Shown here: piece after piece, positions 56,736 through 63,990 of the stretch
How positions within the stretch are numbered: the stretch's first letter is position 1
Layout: each line of letters begins with the position of its first letter
Origin: Limibacter armeniacum
Lineage (GTDB): Bacteria > Bacteroidota > Bacteroidia > Cytophagales > Flammeovirgaceae
Assembly (NCBI RefSeq): GCF_036880985.1
Contig: NZ_JBAJNO010000008.1
Location: 434,001 to 498,000, forward strand
Length of the DNA stretch: 64,000 nt
Direction: 5' to 3'
The notes under the pieces: generated by a model
Database searches by the model: none
The model's input: only the letters and a program-made list of their open reading frames with translations
What the model was told of the DNA's origin: nothing
Position numbers and translations under genes: made by a program

Positions 56736-57503
56736 TCACGCAGCCCAACCTGGACCACTGCGGCACTTTACCTCCACAGCAGCAGTATCAACCGTTATTG
56801 GCTCAGGCTGCTGTATTTCTCTATACAGCAAGATGCCCTCGTCTTGCGCTTGCGCTTTAGGTATAGCTATCTTGACCTCAATAGCACACTCCTGCGGTTT
56901 TTTCTTATACAGCCACCACCAGTATTTGGGCATTCTGATATAAGGGCGCTCACGATAGGGCTTCTGCCTGATAGACTTGCCCGTTCCTGTAGGAAAAGAA
57001 AAGTAATTGTGCCGCCCAAACCGGTAACGCTCAGAGTTCTCACAGTACATATCCCACCAGTCACGTTTGCGATGCAAATTGAGCCAAGCTTTCCTTACCT
57101 TATAGTTGTAGTCATAGCGGCTACGGTAGCTACGCATGTCATGCCACCACCAAACACGTTTGCGGGGCTTTCGTACCTCCAACCGATCCCTCCAAGTCCA
57201 CTCAGTAACGCCTACAAACCGTAAACTCAAATGGTAGGAACGCTTATAAGTACTGATACCACCCTTGGGCATAGGCTGTGGCTGTCTGTTCCTGTAAGAC
57301 TTTATACCTGCTTCCATCCTGCGCAGATGGGCTTTGCGGTTCGCTTGAAAAGCAAGATAGCGACCATCTGCCTCACTATTGCGCGCCACCTCACGACTTA
57401 CCGTAGAGCGGTGAACCCCAAGCGCACGGGCAATGGCTGCCAATGACTTGCCAGCTTCCAGCATAAGACTGATCTGTCTGCGGTGTTCGTTGTGGAGACG
57501 CAT
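56736..57503 (-). CDS. IS30-type HTH protein without transposase catalytic domain (second copy of the design)
   Basis: The 255-aa product has an N-terminal HTH_38 domain (residues ~1-50; HRRQISLMLEAGKSLAAIAR and ALGVHRSTVSREVARN). This is followed by a very Trp/Tyr/Arg-rich basic region (VWWWHDMRSYRSRYDYNYK, KRDWWDMYCENSERYRFG, IRMPKYWWWLYKKK) and a Glu/Ala-rich tail. As in the protein at 8397-9014, the DDE integrase domain of IS30 is missing although the frame is intact. The aromatic-basic region suggests nucleic-acid contact. No inverted repeats or target duplications were seen around it. Possibly a domesticated transposase DNA-binding domain. Confidence 0.75.
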   Translation of the reverse strand: MRLHNEHRRQISLMLEAGKSLAAIARALGVHRSTVSREVARNSEADGRYLAFQANRKAHLRRMEAGIKSYRNRQPQPMPKGGISTYKRSYHLSLRFVGVTEWTWRDRLEVRKPRKRVWWWHDMRSYRSRYDYNYKVRKAWLNLHRKRDWWDMYCENSERYRFGRHNYFSFPTGTGKSIRQKPYRERPYIRMPKYWWWLYKKKPQECAIEVKIAIPKAQAQDEGILLYREIQQPEPITVDTAAVEVKCRSGPGWAA

Positions 57504-57581
57504 TTATTCGTTGAGGATTGAGACGTTTAGATGAGTTTACAAAAAATTGTTGAGAATAGGAAGAAGGAGCTAACCGTTGAT

Positions 57582-57860
57582 TATTCGTTTATTAAACGTT
57601 TAATCCACGGTTAGGCAGGCAGCTTTGATTATCTTATCAAATGGATAAAAGAAAGGATAGCCTTTAGAGATATAAAAGAACGCATCGTGTTACCAGTCTA
57701 TCCCCCCTATATAAAGGTAATATGTCTGCAAAGAAGTTTTGTACAATATTGATATATGCTGTAGATTAATGGAGTTATTGATGCATAAGAAATAAACGCC
57801 ATGGTATTTTTCTCCCTTAAATTGGGTGGATAAACGCAATGCTTTTTATACAATTGTTGT
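57582..57860 (+). repeat. ~280-bp direct repeat, copy 1
   Basis: Nearly identical to 59189-59470. It opens with the palindrome-containing TTATTAAACGTTTAATCC flanked by CTAACCG and CGGTTAG arms (57570-57615 region) and ends TATACAATTGTTGT, 27 bases before the start of the immunity-like gene. No frame of note. It may carry a promoter for the following gene, since both copies end just before a small-gene start. Confidence 0.85.
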
Positions 57861-57886
57861 GCGTCATTCAAAAAACATCGTAACAC

Positions 57887-58264
57887 ATGAGGGATATTAT
57901 ACTAATACTAGCATTCTTTTCAATATCTTTTATTGCCTATTCTCAGTCAGATGATAGACCAAGAATGGGAATTGAATTTGCAAAACAAGAGCTAGAAACT
58001 GCCTTAAATAATTCTTCTGAAAAACAGATACTAGTTGATACTATTATCAAATCACAAGAGACAGCAATTAAATATGCAGAAGCTATTCTATTTGAGATTT
58101 ATAGTCAAAAGAATATTGAAAAACAAAAACCGTATGAAATCTATAAAATAGACGGCTATTGGATAATTAGAGGGACTTTGCCATCTGGAATGCGAGGAGG
58201 AACATTTCTGATTATTATTAACTCCAAAAGTGGACAGGTTATTAAATTGACACACGGAAAGTAA
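57887..58264 (+). CDS. NTF2-fold immunity protein-like (YbbC/YhhH type), exported
   Basis: The 125-aa product has a signal peptide (ILILAFFSISFIAYSQ). The mature part has AIKYAEAILFEIYSQKNIEK followed by PYEIYKIDGYWIIRGTLPSG and a FLIIINSKSGQVIKLTHGK end, which matches NTF2-fold immunity proteins (Imm-NTF2-2/YbbC-YhhH group) that protect against polymorphic toxins. No toxin gene is adjacent. Its stop overlaps the next start by one base, so the lipoprotein downstream is its operon partner. It follows repeat copy 1 by 27 bases. Confidence 0.75.
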   Translation: MRDIILILAFFSISFIAYSQSDDRPRMGIEFAKQELETALNNSSEKQILVDTIIKSQETAIKYAEAILFEIYSQKNIEKQKPYEIYKIDGYWIIRGTLPSGMRGGTFLIIINSKSGQVIKLTHGK

Positions 58265-58656
58265 TGAAAAGATTACTATTTATTTTATTGGTTTTTGTTG
58301 TTTTTCAATCTTGCGCACAATCAATCGACTTGAATGACTTGAAAATATCAGACAGAGATTTTAAAGTAACATATTGGAAAAAAGATTCGGCTGGATTAGA
58401 TAGTACCATTACGAGTGTAATTAATAAAGATTCGAAAGAATTAAAAAGTTTAACTGACTGGTTGATTAATAATTCAACTGGATGGGGAAATTCCATTGCT
58501 TCTTTTGCTTCTCCGAATATCTCATTGACAAGTGGTAATTTAAGATTTTTAATATTCAAAGATTTTGTAGTGATTGGATATTCAGATAAGAACAACAAAT
58601 CGAGGCAATTGACAAAGAAAGTTGATATTAAAGAATTCGGGTTTTTGATTGAATAA
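58264..58656 (+). CDS. Lipoprotein of unknown function, operon partner of the immunity-like gene
   Basis: The 130-aa product starts with a lipoprotein signal (LLFILLVFVVFQSCAQ; Cys at residue 17 in the lipobox). The mature domain is mixed alpha/beta with DRDFKVTYWKKDSAGLDSTI and LKSLTDWLINNSTGWGNSIA and a RQLTKKVDIKEFGFLI end; no family is recognised. Its start shares one base with the stop of the immunity-like gene, which implies translational coupling. A long imperfect palindrome begins about 11 bases after its stop. Confidence 0.7.
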   Translation: MKRLLFILLVFVVFQSCAQSIDLNDLKISDRDFKVTYWKKDSAGLDSTITSVINKDSKELKSLTDWLINNSTGWGNSIASFASPNISLTSGNLRFLIFKDFVVIGYSDKNNKSRQLTKKVDIKEFGFLIE

Positions 58657-58666
58657 TAAATGAACG

Positions 58667-58843
58667 AACGTACAATAATAAATATAAGCAATGGCGGTTT
58701 TTGTAGGTGTTTGGTCGGCAGTGGTTCTAATCAGCCCCGCCAAATCTACCGATTTGACTATATAATTTTGTGTAGCTTTGGCTACTTTGTGACTCGATAC
58801 GAAACCGTATTTAAGTCCGCTACATGCTCATATTATTAACGTT
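58667..58843. repeat. Long imperfect palindrome (attC-like element 1)
   Basis: The left arm AACGTACAATAATA..ATATAAGCAATGGCGG (58667-58697) pairs with the right arm CCGCTACATGCTCATATT..ATTAACGTT (58818-58843) over ~25 bases with small bulges. An inner hairpin CAAATC/GATTTG lies in the loop. It fills the gap between the lipoprotein and PLDc_N genes and ends CGTTGTGC, 41 bases before the next start. The architecture is like integron attC sites but the 7-bp core does not match the attC consensus. Confidence 0.6.
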
Positions 58844-58883
58844 GTGCTTAATTTTTTCAATAAACATTTTAACTAAAACAAAG

Positions 58884-59099
58884 ATGAGTGTTGTAACTCC
58901 AGGAATTGGGCTATTCTTTTGGGTAATCGTATTTTTTGCATTTATCCCACAAATTATCTGCTTGTTCAGTATTTTGAATAATGAGTTTAAAAATAATGAT
59001 AAGTTAGTTTGGGCTTTAGTTGTGCTATTCCTACCTCTCATCGGGCCACTATTTTATTTGATAATTGGCAGAAAGCAACAAGTAAAGAAATTTCAGTAA
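58884..59099 (+). CDS. Small membrane protein with PLDc_N-like domain
   Basis: 71 aa from the ATG at 58884; an upstream in-frame ATG at 58824 lies inside the palindrome and is rejected. Two membrane helices are present: GLFFWVIVFFAFIPQIICLF and WALVVLFLPLIGPLFYLIIG followed by RKQ. The second helix with its Pro-Leu-Ile-Gly-Pro and GRKQ end is the signature of the PLDc_N (phospholipase D N-terminal) membrane hairpin found as stand-alone proteins. Role unknown. Repeat copy 2 begins ~90 bases after it. Confidence 0.7.
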   Translation: MSVVTPGIGLFFWVIVFFAFIPQIICLFSILNNEFKNNDKLVWALVVLFLPLIGPLFYLIIGRKQQVKKFQ

Positions 59100-59188
59100 G
59101 TTCTGTTATTTGGATAGCGACTAAAGGAGAAAACTAATAAAGTATCTCGAACGAGATGAATCTAATAAAAGATGGATTAAACGTTTAG

Positions 59189-59470
59189 TATTCGTTTATT
59201 AAACGTTTAATCCACGGTTAGGTAAGTAGTTTTGATTATCTTATCAAATGGACAAAAGAAAAGATTAGCCTTTAGAGATATAAAAGAACGCATCGTGTTA
59301 CCGGTCTATAACCTTCTATATAAAGGTAATATGTCTGCAAAGAAGTTTTGTACAATATTGATATATGCTGTAGGTTAATGGAGTTATTGATACATAAGAA
59401 ATAAACGCTATGGCATTTTTCTCCCTTGAATTGGGTGGGTAAACGCAATGCTTTTTATACAATTGTTGTA
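59189..59470 (+). repeat. ~280-bp direct repeat, copy 2
   Basis: About 95% identical by eye to 57582-57860, differing by scattered substitutions. The palindromic start is extended upstream (GGATTAAACGTTTAG at 59174-59188 pairs with TTAAACGTTTAATCC). It ends TATACAATTGTTGT, 16 bases before the next lipoprotein start. Confidence 0.88.
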
Positions 59471-59484
59471 AAACATTTAGAAAA

Positions 59485-59817
59485 TTGAACTCTATAATAA
59501 AAATCCTGCTGATTTTAATAATGTTAAAATTATTCAGTTCTTGCTCGAGAACAGTGAATCTGAATTTATCTAAATCGGAAATTAAAAATTTAGATACAAT
59601 CTATTATAAAAAGACAAATCATAAAGTATTCGATGCAGAATGGTTGTTTCTTGATAAAAATATCTGTCAATATTCAACAACACTAATTCGAAAGAAAACT
59701 TATACTGGAACGTGGTCAAAAGTTGGTGACTCTCTAAAAGTGAACTTTTTCTATGAAGGAAAAAACAAATTAGCAGATAGAATGATTGCGATTGAAACTC
59801 TTGAAATAAAACGATGA
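59485..59817 (+). CDS. Small lipoprotein, unknown function
   Basis: 110 aa from a TTG start that gives a full lipoprotein signal (IIKILLILIMLKLFSSC, Cys at residue 20); the first ATG at 59521 would leave only a very short signal. The mature domain contains DTIYYKKTNHKVFDAEWLFL and RKKTYTGTWSKVGDSLKVNF, a beta-rich lipocalin-like pattern (Gly-x-Trp) often seen in small Bacteroidota lipoproteins. Family not certain. It follows repeat copy 2 by 16 bases. Confidence 0.6.
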   Translation: MNSIIKILLILIMLKLFSSCSRTVNLNLSKSEIKNLDTIYYKKTNHKVFDAEWLFLDKNICQYSTTLIRKKTYTGTWSKVGDSLKVNFFYEGKNKLADRMIAIETLEIKR

Positions 59818-59854
59818 AAAAAATTTAACGAAAATCGAAATTAACCAAATAAAA

Positions 59855-59990
59855 AACGTTTTACAACAATGGCTATAATTCAGCGTGGCGACAGTGCAAA
59901 AACCAAAAGTAAAACCTATATTTAAACTGATTTCGGCGTGGAATCGTCCGCAGGACTATTCCACGCCGAAATCATAGCCAAACCGTTATA
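59855..59990. repeat. Long palindrome (attC-like element 2)
   Basis: A perfect 16-bp stem GATTTCGGCGTGGAAT (59929-59944) with its complement at 59958-59973; the loop holds GTCC/GGAC. Outer arms AACGTTTT..GGCTAT (to 59876) and ATAGCCAAACCGTT (59974-59987) also pair. It ends CGTTATAAGC. It lies after the lipoprotein gene. Confidence 0.75.
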
Positions 59991-60057
59991 AGCTATTCGG
60001 AAAGTCCTGCGTTTTGGTGGAGAGGTGACAAGCAAGGAGATAAGTAATGGCAGCCGC

Positions 60058-60243
60058 AAGGTGGTTTTAAAAAAATAAAGCTTAGCTTTTCTGTGCCAGA
60101 CCCGAAGGGTTTGGTTTTTTACTTTTAACCTGAGGCTTAGAGAAAACCTGTTTTCGGAAAGCGGAAGGTAGCAGGTGAAAAAAGCTGCTAACCTGTCAGC
60201 GTATGCAGAAAAGCTAACGTAATTAAAGGACAAAAACCACCTT
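60058..60243. ncRNA. Highly structured element, candidate non-coding RNA (strand unknown)
   Basis: Nested perfect helices: AAGGTGGTTTT (60058-60068) with AAAACCACCTT (60233-60243), 11 bp; TTAGCTTTTCTG (60082-60093) with CAGAAAAGCTAA (60206-60217), 12 bp. Inside lie CCAGACCCgaaGGGTTTGG (60096-60114), GAAAAC/GTTTTC (60142-60155) and TAGCAG/CTGCTA (60169-60190). This is a closing stem with a multi-branched interior. A long antisense frame (59922-60350) crosses it but has no domain and is explained by the folded sequence. Confidence 0.45.
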
Positions 60244-60510
60244 ATGCCGATAAATGAACAGCATCTCCTTAGCAGAAGAGTAGCCCCAAAACAGGTTTCG
60301 TGCCGGTTTGTCCATTGGAGAAACGGCCGATAGTTTAGCCAAAGCCTCAAACTCTATCCGTTTCATTTTTTAATAACTCCCTTCTAGCGTAAAGAAAAAG
60401 CCGGATCGAACAAAGTAGCAGGAGCAGGAATTCCCTATGGTACCTGTTTTACTTTCACACACTGTGCCTCACCAAAGAAACGCTGTAAAACAGCTTATAA
60501 CATGCGCTAT

Positions 60511-60575
60511 CAGTTTATTAAATCTTGGATTAGTACTATATTGAGAAGGGTCAAGCTTGAACAAACGATAGCTTG
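60511..60575 (+). repeat. Inverted repeat, left copy
   Basis: AATCTTGGATTAGTACTATA and the following TTGAG, a 6-base divergent spacer, then CAAGCTTGAACAAACG with ATAGCTTG. The reverse complement is at 63929-63990. Each copy also has an internal CAAGCT/AGCTTG stem. Confidence 0.85.
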
Positions 60576-60593
60576 GTATTATAGCCAATTAAG

Positions 60594-61148
60594 ATGACTG
60601 AAGAATTAAGACAGAATATTATTGATTTTCAACTTGGAAAGTTATCAAAGGAGGAACTTACCTTACGATTACCTTTTAATATGGAGAAGAAACATGAGAA
60701 TCTTGAAATATTAATAGACGGAGTAATTGAATCAAAGGATAGTGAGGGTGTAGAATTCGGACTGACACTAATTTGGTTACTTGAAGAAAATAAAGAATTC
60801 ACTGATTTAATCCATAAAATCATATTGCAACCTTGGCATTCGAGATATGAGGATTTAATACATGATATTCAAAGGAGAAAAGAGAATACGAGTGTCCCGA
60901 TAATTAAAGAAGTTATTCAACAGAAATTTGATTTTTTAGAATCATATGAAACTGGGACAGGTCAGTTTATTAGTCAATGTGGATATGCTTTGTTTTCTAT
61001 TGGAACAGATGATGCAATCAATACAATAACTGAACTTTCCAATTCTGACAATGAAATGATTAAACGTGAAATGAACTACCAATTGAAAAGACTAGCAAAG
61101 AATCCTGATACAGAGGATTCTGATAAAACCCCAAGATGGTGGACGTAA
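60594..61148 (+). CDS. Helical (HEAT-like) protein of unknown function
   Basis: A 184-aa soluble, acidic, all-helical product. Segments such as KHENLEILIDGVIESKDSEG, DSLL-like helices, and ISQCGYALFSIGTDDAINTI with ELSNSDNEMIKREMNYQLKR look like paired HEAT/ARM helices with a shared Asp-rich turn. No signal peptide or catalytic motif. It starts 19 bases inside the left inverted repeat's downstream flank and is followed by another palindrome. Such HEAT-like singletons are common in small-gene cassettes of Bacteroidota. Confidence 0.6.
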   Translation: MTEELRQNIIDFQLGKLSKEELTLRLPFNMEKKHENLEILIDGVIESKDSEGVEFGLTLIWLLEENKEFTDLIHKIILQPWHSRYEDLIHDIQRRKENTSVPIIKEVIQQKFDFLESYETGTGQFISQCGYALFSIGTDDAINTITELSNSDNEMIKREMNYQLKRLAKNPDTEDSDKTPRWWT

Positions 61149-61152
61149 AAAA

Positions 61153-61352
61153 ATGGCTATAACACTGTATATAGCAAATAGGGCGTTCGGTGGTTTACGA
61201 GTGTTTAGTGCTATTTGCAAACACCGCCAAATCGTTGATTTGGCTTTTAAGAATGAATAAATTAAAAACAAAATACAACGATTTGGCTCAGTGCGAACTT
61301 GATACTTTATCATTATCTTGTGCCCTACTTGCCATATACTATTCGTTAGCAA
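61153..61352. repeat. Long imperfect palindrome (attC-like element 3)
   Basis: The outer arms GTATATAGCAAATAGGGC (61167-61184) and GCCCTACTTGCCATATAC (61322-61339) pair at 16 of 18 positions. A middle stem CGGTGGTTT/AAACACCG lies at ~61188-61226, and an inner 12-bp stem GCCAAATCGTTG (61226-61237) with CAACGATTTGGC (61276-61287). It begins GGCTATAACAC and ends TTCGTTAGC. Located directly after the HEAT-like gene. Confidence 0.75.
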
Positions 61353-61510
61353 CAAGCTTAAGAAACAATAGGTAAACTGATATTAAGAAGCAGGAATAGA
61401 TATATTCAAAATTAACATCTTGCAATCCAACCTAATGATGATTCAACTCAAATTCATTTTGTATCTTGAAGGTATGATTAAGTTTTACATAAGTAGCAAT
61501 TGAGATTTGA

Positions 61511-62578
61511 ATGATCACAAACAAAGAAAAGCGTATAAAATACCTGGGGTTCGATGATAAATGGTTTACTATCATTGGTATTTTGCTATTGGGCTTATCG
61601 GCAGTCTTCGTCTTTAACGTAGAAGGTATCACTCACCTTACCACCATCGAGCTCACCTTCACTTTTGTGGGGTCATTATTTTTTTCCGCTTGTGATTGGT
61701 TGATCAACAGGCTCATCTTAATACGACTAAGAATCGTATATCCCAGTTTAAAGGATAGTACTAAGCGAATCACTTTTCTTCTTATCTGCACCTTAATTAC
61801 CGTGACCTTAGTTGATTTTATAGGAATTAGCTTAATTTCCTTGCTCGTAGAGAATGTCAGTTACAATTTCCTAGAAAGAATACGATCCTTGGTGGTCGTG
61901 GTTTTTCTTACGACTATGACCATGGCCATTTATGAAGCTATTTACTTCTTTGTACTGCTTAAAAATTCGATCAGAGAAGAAGAACAGGCAAAGCAGGCCA
62001 TCATACAAGCAGAACTTGATACGCTTCGCAATCAAGTCCAGCCTCACTTCTTTTTCAATACACTGAACACCTTGCGAGATATCATCGATCACAGTCCCAA
62101 AGAAGAAGCCAAGAAGTTTGTAGACAAACTATCGGATATCTACCGCTTCTTGCTGGAATCAGGTAACACTAATTTGATTTCATTAAAGTCTGAGCTGAAG
62201 TTTGTGAAAGCCTATATTCACGTTCAATCGGAACGATTTGGAGAGAACCTAAAATTGAATTGGAACATCCCAGTAGCACTGGAAGATAAGCTCATCGCAC
62301 CGATGAGCCTGCAATTACTCTTAGAAAATGCCATTAAACATAATGTGGTTTCCAAGGCTAAAACACTGGTGATTAACATTGACGTTGCGGATGATTTTGT
62401 TGTGGTAACGAACAAGATTCAAAAAAAATCCACACAGCTGCCTTCTACAAAAATGGGATTAAAGAATATTGAAAAGCGATACGCACTTATCTCAGACCGA
62501 GCTGTGGAAATAGCGAATGATGGAAATGAATTTTCCGTGGCTCTCCCCCTACTGAGGGAAGACATGCTTAAAAAATGA
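61511..62578 (+). CDS. LytS-type sensor histidine kinase (His_kinase family)
   Basis: The 355-aa product has four membrane helices (~20-38, 43-62, 87-115, 125-150). A coiled linker leads to a His_kinase domain with phosphorylated H179 in RNQVQPHFFFNTLNTLRDII. A degenerate ATPase domain follows with LQLLLENAIKHNVV (N box) and a KMGLKNIEKRYALI end. These kinases normally signal to LytTR-type response regulators. The partner gene overlaps its stop (ATGA) but is truncated, so signalling to DNA is probably lost. Confidence 0.88.
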   Translation: MITNKEKRIKYLGFDDKWFTIIGILLLGLSAVFVFNVEGITHLTTIELTFTFVGSLFFSACDWLINRLILIRLRIVYPSLKDSTKRITFLLICTLITVTLVDFIGISLISLLVENVSYNFLERIRSLVVVVFLTTMTMAIYEAIYFFVLLKNSIREEEQAKQAIIQAELDTLRNQVQPHFFFNTLNTLRDIIDHSPKEEAKKFVDKLSDIYRFLLESGNTNLISLKSELKFVKAYIHVQSERFGENLKLNWNIPVALEDKLIAPMSLQLLLENAIKHNVVSKAKTLVINIDVADDFVVVTNKIQKKSTQLPSTKMGLKNIEKRYALISDRAVEIANDGNEFSVALPLLREDMLKK

Positions 62579-63018
62579 CTATGAAAACCTTAATCATCGA
62601 AGACGAAATTCGGGCGGTTAACCAATTGCAATTACTATTGAAAGACTGTGACTTTACGTTCGAATTGCTGGAAATTATCGATACGGTTGAAGATGCCGTG
62701 GTATGGTTTCAGCAAAACGAAACCCCCGATCTAGTATTTATGGACATCCAACTAGCTGATGGCTTAAGCTTTGAAATTTTTCAAAAAACAACGGTAGTGG
62801 CACCCATTATATTTACGACAGCCTTTGACCAATACGCCATTCAAGCTTTTAAGGTAAACAGTGTCGACTATTTGCTAAAGCCAATACAAAAGGATGATCT
62901 GAACACTGCACTTGACAAATTCATCCAATCCAACAGGTCTTTCCCATTAGATCAGGTTACCTTGCCCATTTCTCATTTCACAAAGCTCTTCTATCTCACT
63001 CCAATTATTTTGATATGA
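62575..63018 (+). pseudogene. LytTR-type response regulator, receiver only (output domain lost)
   Basis: The receiver domain is complete: LIIEDE at the start, phosphoacceptor D57 in LVFMDIQLADGLSF, Thr in IIFTTAFDQ and Lys in VDYLLKPIQKDD. After residue ~125 (position ~62950) the sequence stops resembling the family: the LytTR DNA-binding domain (~100 aa) is missing, and the last ~22 codons are the reverse strand of a different gene fragment. Family length is ~240-250 aa against 147 here. The kinase stop and this start overlap (ATGA). Confidence 0.8.
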
Positions 63019-63141
63019 GTAGTACCTAAATTCCCACTCAGGGCAGATAATTGCTTCTAAAGCAGAAATGGATTTACAAACCTGTTGTAACTCAATTGGA
63101 TTTGGGAGCAGGCTTAAATTTTTAGTCGAAAGAATACTCAT
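62950..63141 (-). pseudogene. 3'-truncated gene fragment meeting the broken regulator
   Basis: Starting at 63141 the minus frame reads MSILSTKNLSLLPNPIELQQ then ISALEAIICPEWEFRYYSYQ and WSEIEELCEMRNGQG. The CPEWE-RYYS and EMRNGxGD-type pattern is that of a family of small Bacteroidota proteins (usually ~150-200 aa) of unknown function. It is cut at ~62950, exactly where the response regulator loses sense. A deletion or recombination joined two 3'-truncated convergent genes. Confidence 0.6.
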
Positions 63142-63224
63142 TGTTTTGTAATTGGTAATGATAGCTCTGCATCCATAGTATGGATCTTCATTTTGGCATA
63201 TAGCACTTATTCGTAGCTATTTTT

Positions 63225-63830
63225 TTAATTCGTTTTATAAATTAGCTTTTCTATGAAGCCCTTATTTCTGAAAGCTTTCCAGATAAAGACAGTACTAATT
63301 CCAGAAATAAGTGTTCCAAAAAACAAAACTCCCTCTGATCCTAGTATTTCAGCTAGACCCAATGATAATCCTCCCAAAACCCCTATTCTTCCACGAATCT
63401 CATAAGTATAACCCAACTCCATATTTTTTGCATAGTCGTAAGAAAAAATAACAACCCCTAAAGTAATCAAAAGCATAATCAAAGGATTTTTAGCTCTTGT
63501 AAAAAAACTTTCCTCTTCCAATACATATTTCGGTTGTAGACTTAAGCCATCCTTAAGGTATGAGAAAATTTCTTTCTTATGTTCCCCAGCATGGATTAAT
63601 AGCTCACTGTCTTTGCCATAATTCAGTTGAATCTTAGGTGACCCCACCTTAGAAGAAATACTTCTTATGTAGCTAAGAGGAGTCCCTGTCAATTTTTTAG
63701 GGATCTTTCCTTGGCGAAGTTCTTCCTCGAAGAGATAAAGTTGATTTAAGCCAGGATTGAAGTTATAAATAACATCATCAGACACTACAATAAGCTTGTC
63801 ATTACCGCTCTTTGATACCCAATATTTCAT
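63225..63830 (-). CDS. Two-helix membrane protein with N-terminal cytoplasmic domain
   Basis: The start at 63830 (MKYWVSKSG) is preferred; 63839 is also possible. The first ~110 residues form a soluble beta-rich domain (VVSDDVIYNFNPGLNQLYLF, GSPKIQLNYGKDSELLIHAG) with some resemblance to PH-like membrane-associated domains. Two or three membrane helices follow (~118-136, 150-168, 170-190). No family is recognised. It sits inside the region bracketed by the inverted repeat. Confidence 0.6.
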   Translation of the reverse strand: MKYWVSKSGNDKLIVVSDDVIYNFNPGLNQLYLFEEELRQGKIPKKLTGTPLSYIRSISSKVGSPKIQLNYGKDSELLIHAGEHKKEIFSYLKDGLSLQPKYVLEEESFFTRAKNPLIMLLITLGVVIFSYDYAKNMELGYTYEIRGRIGVLGGLSLGLAEILGSEGVLFFGTLISGISTVFIWKAFRNKGFIEKLIYKTN

Positions 63831-63928
63831 CTTATACAAAATTGTTTTTTGAAACTCTTACAGCATATTTTTAGTGTAAGGTCTTATTTTTATTATTTCA
63901 ATCTCAAAAAGTCTTTGGTCTCTAACAT

Positions 63929-63990
63929 CAAGCTATCGTTTGTTCAAGCTTGATGCTGCTCAATATAGTACTAATCCAAGATTAATAAAC
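63929..63990 (-). repeat. Inverted repeat, right copy
   Basis: CAAGCTATCGTTTGTTCAAG with CTTG (63929-63952), a 6-base divergent spacer, then CTCAATATAGTACTAATCCA and AGATT (63959-63983) are the reverse complement of 60511-60575. Similarity continues a few bases (AATAAAC). Confidence 0.85.

Noticed and set aside
59922-60350. 142-codon minus-strand frame
   Set aside because: It runs through a 16-bp palindrome and the nested helices of the RNA candidate, with no recognisable domain; structure explains the sequence better.
57570-61352. Classical integron with true attC sites
   Set aside because: No IntI gene is present and the palindrome ends do not generally fit the GTTRRRY/RYYYAAC core; kept only as attC-like.
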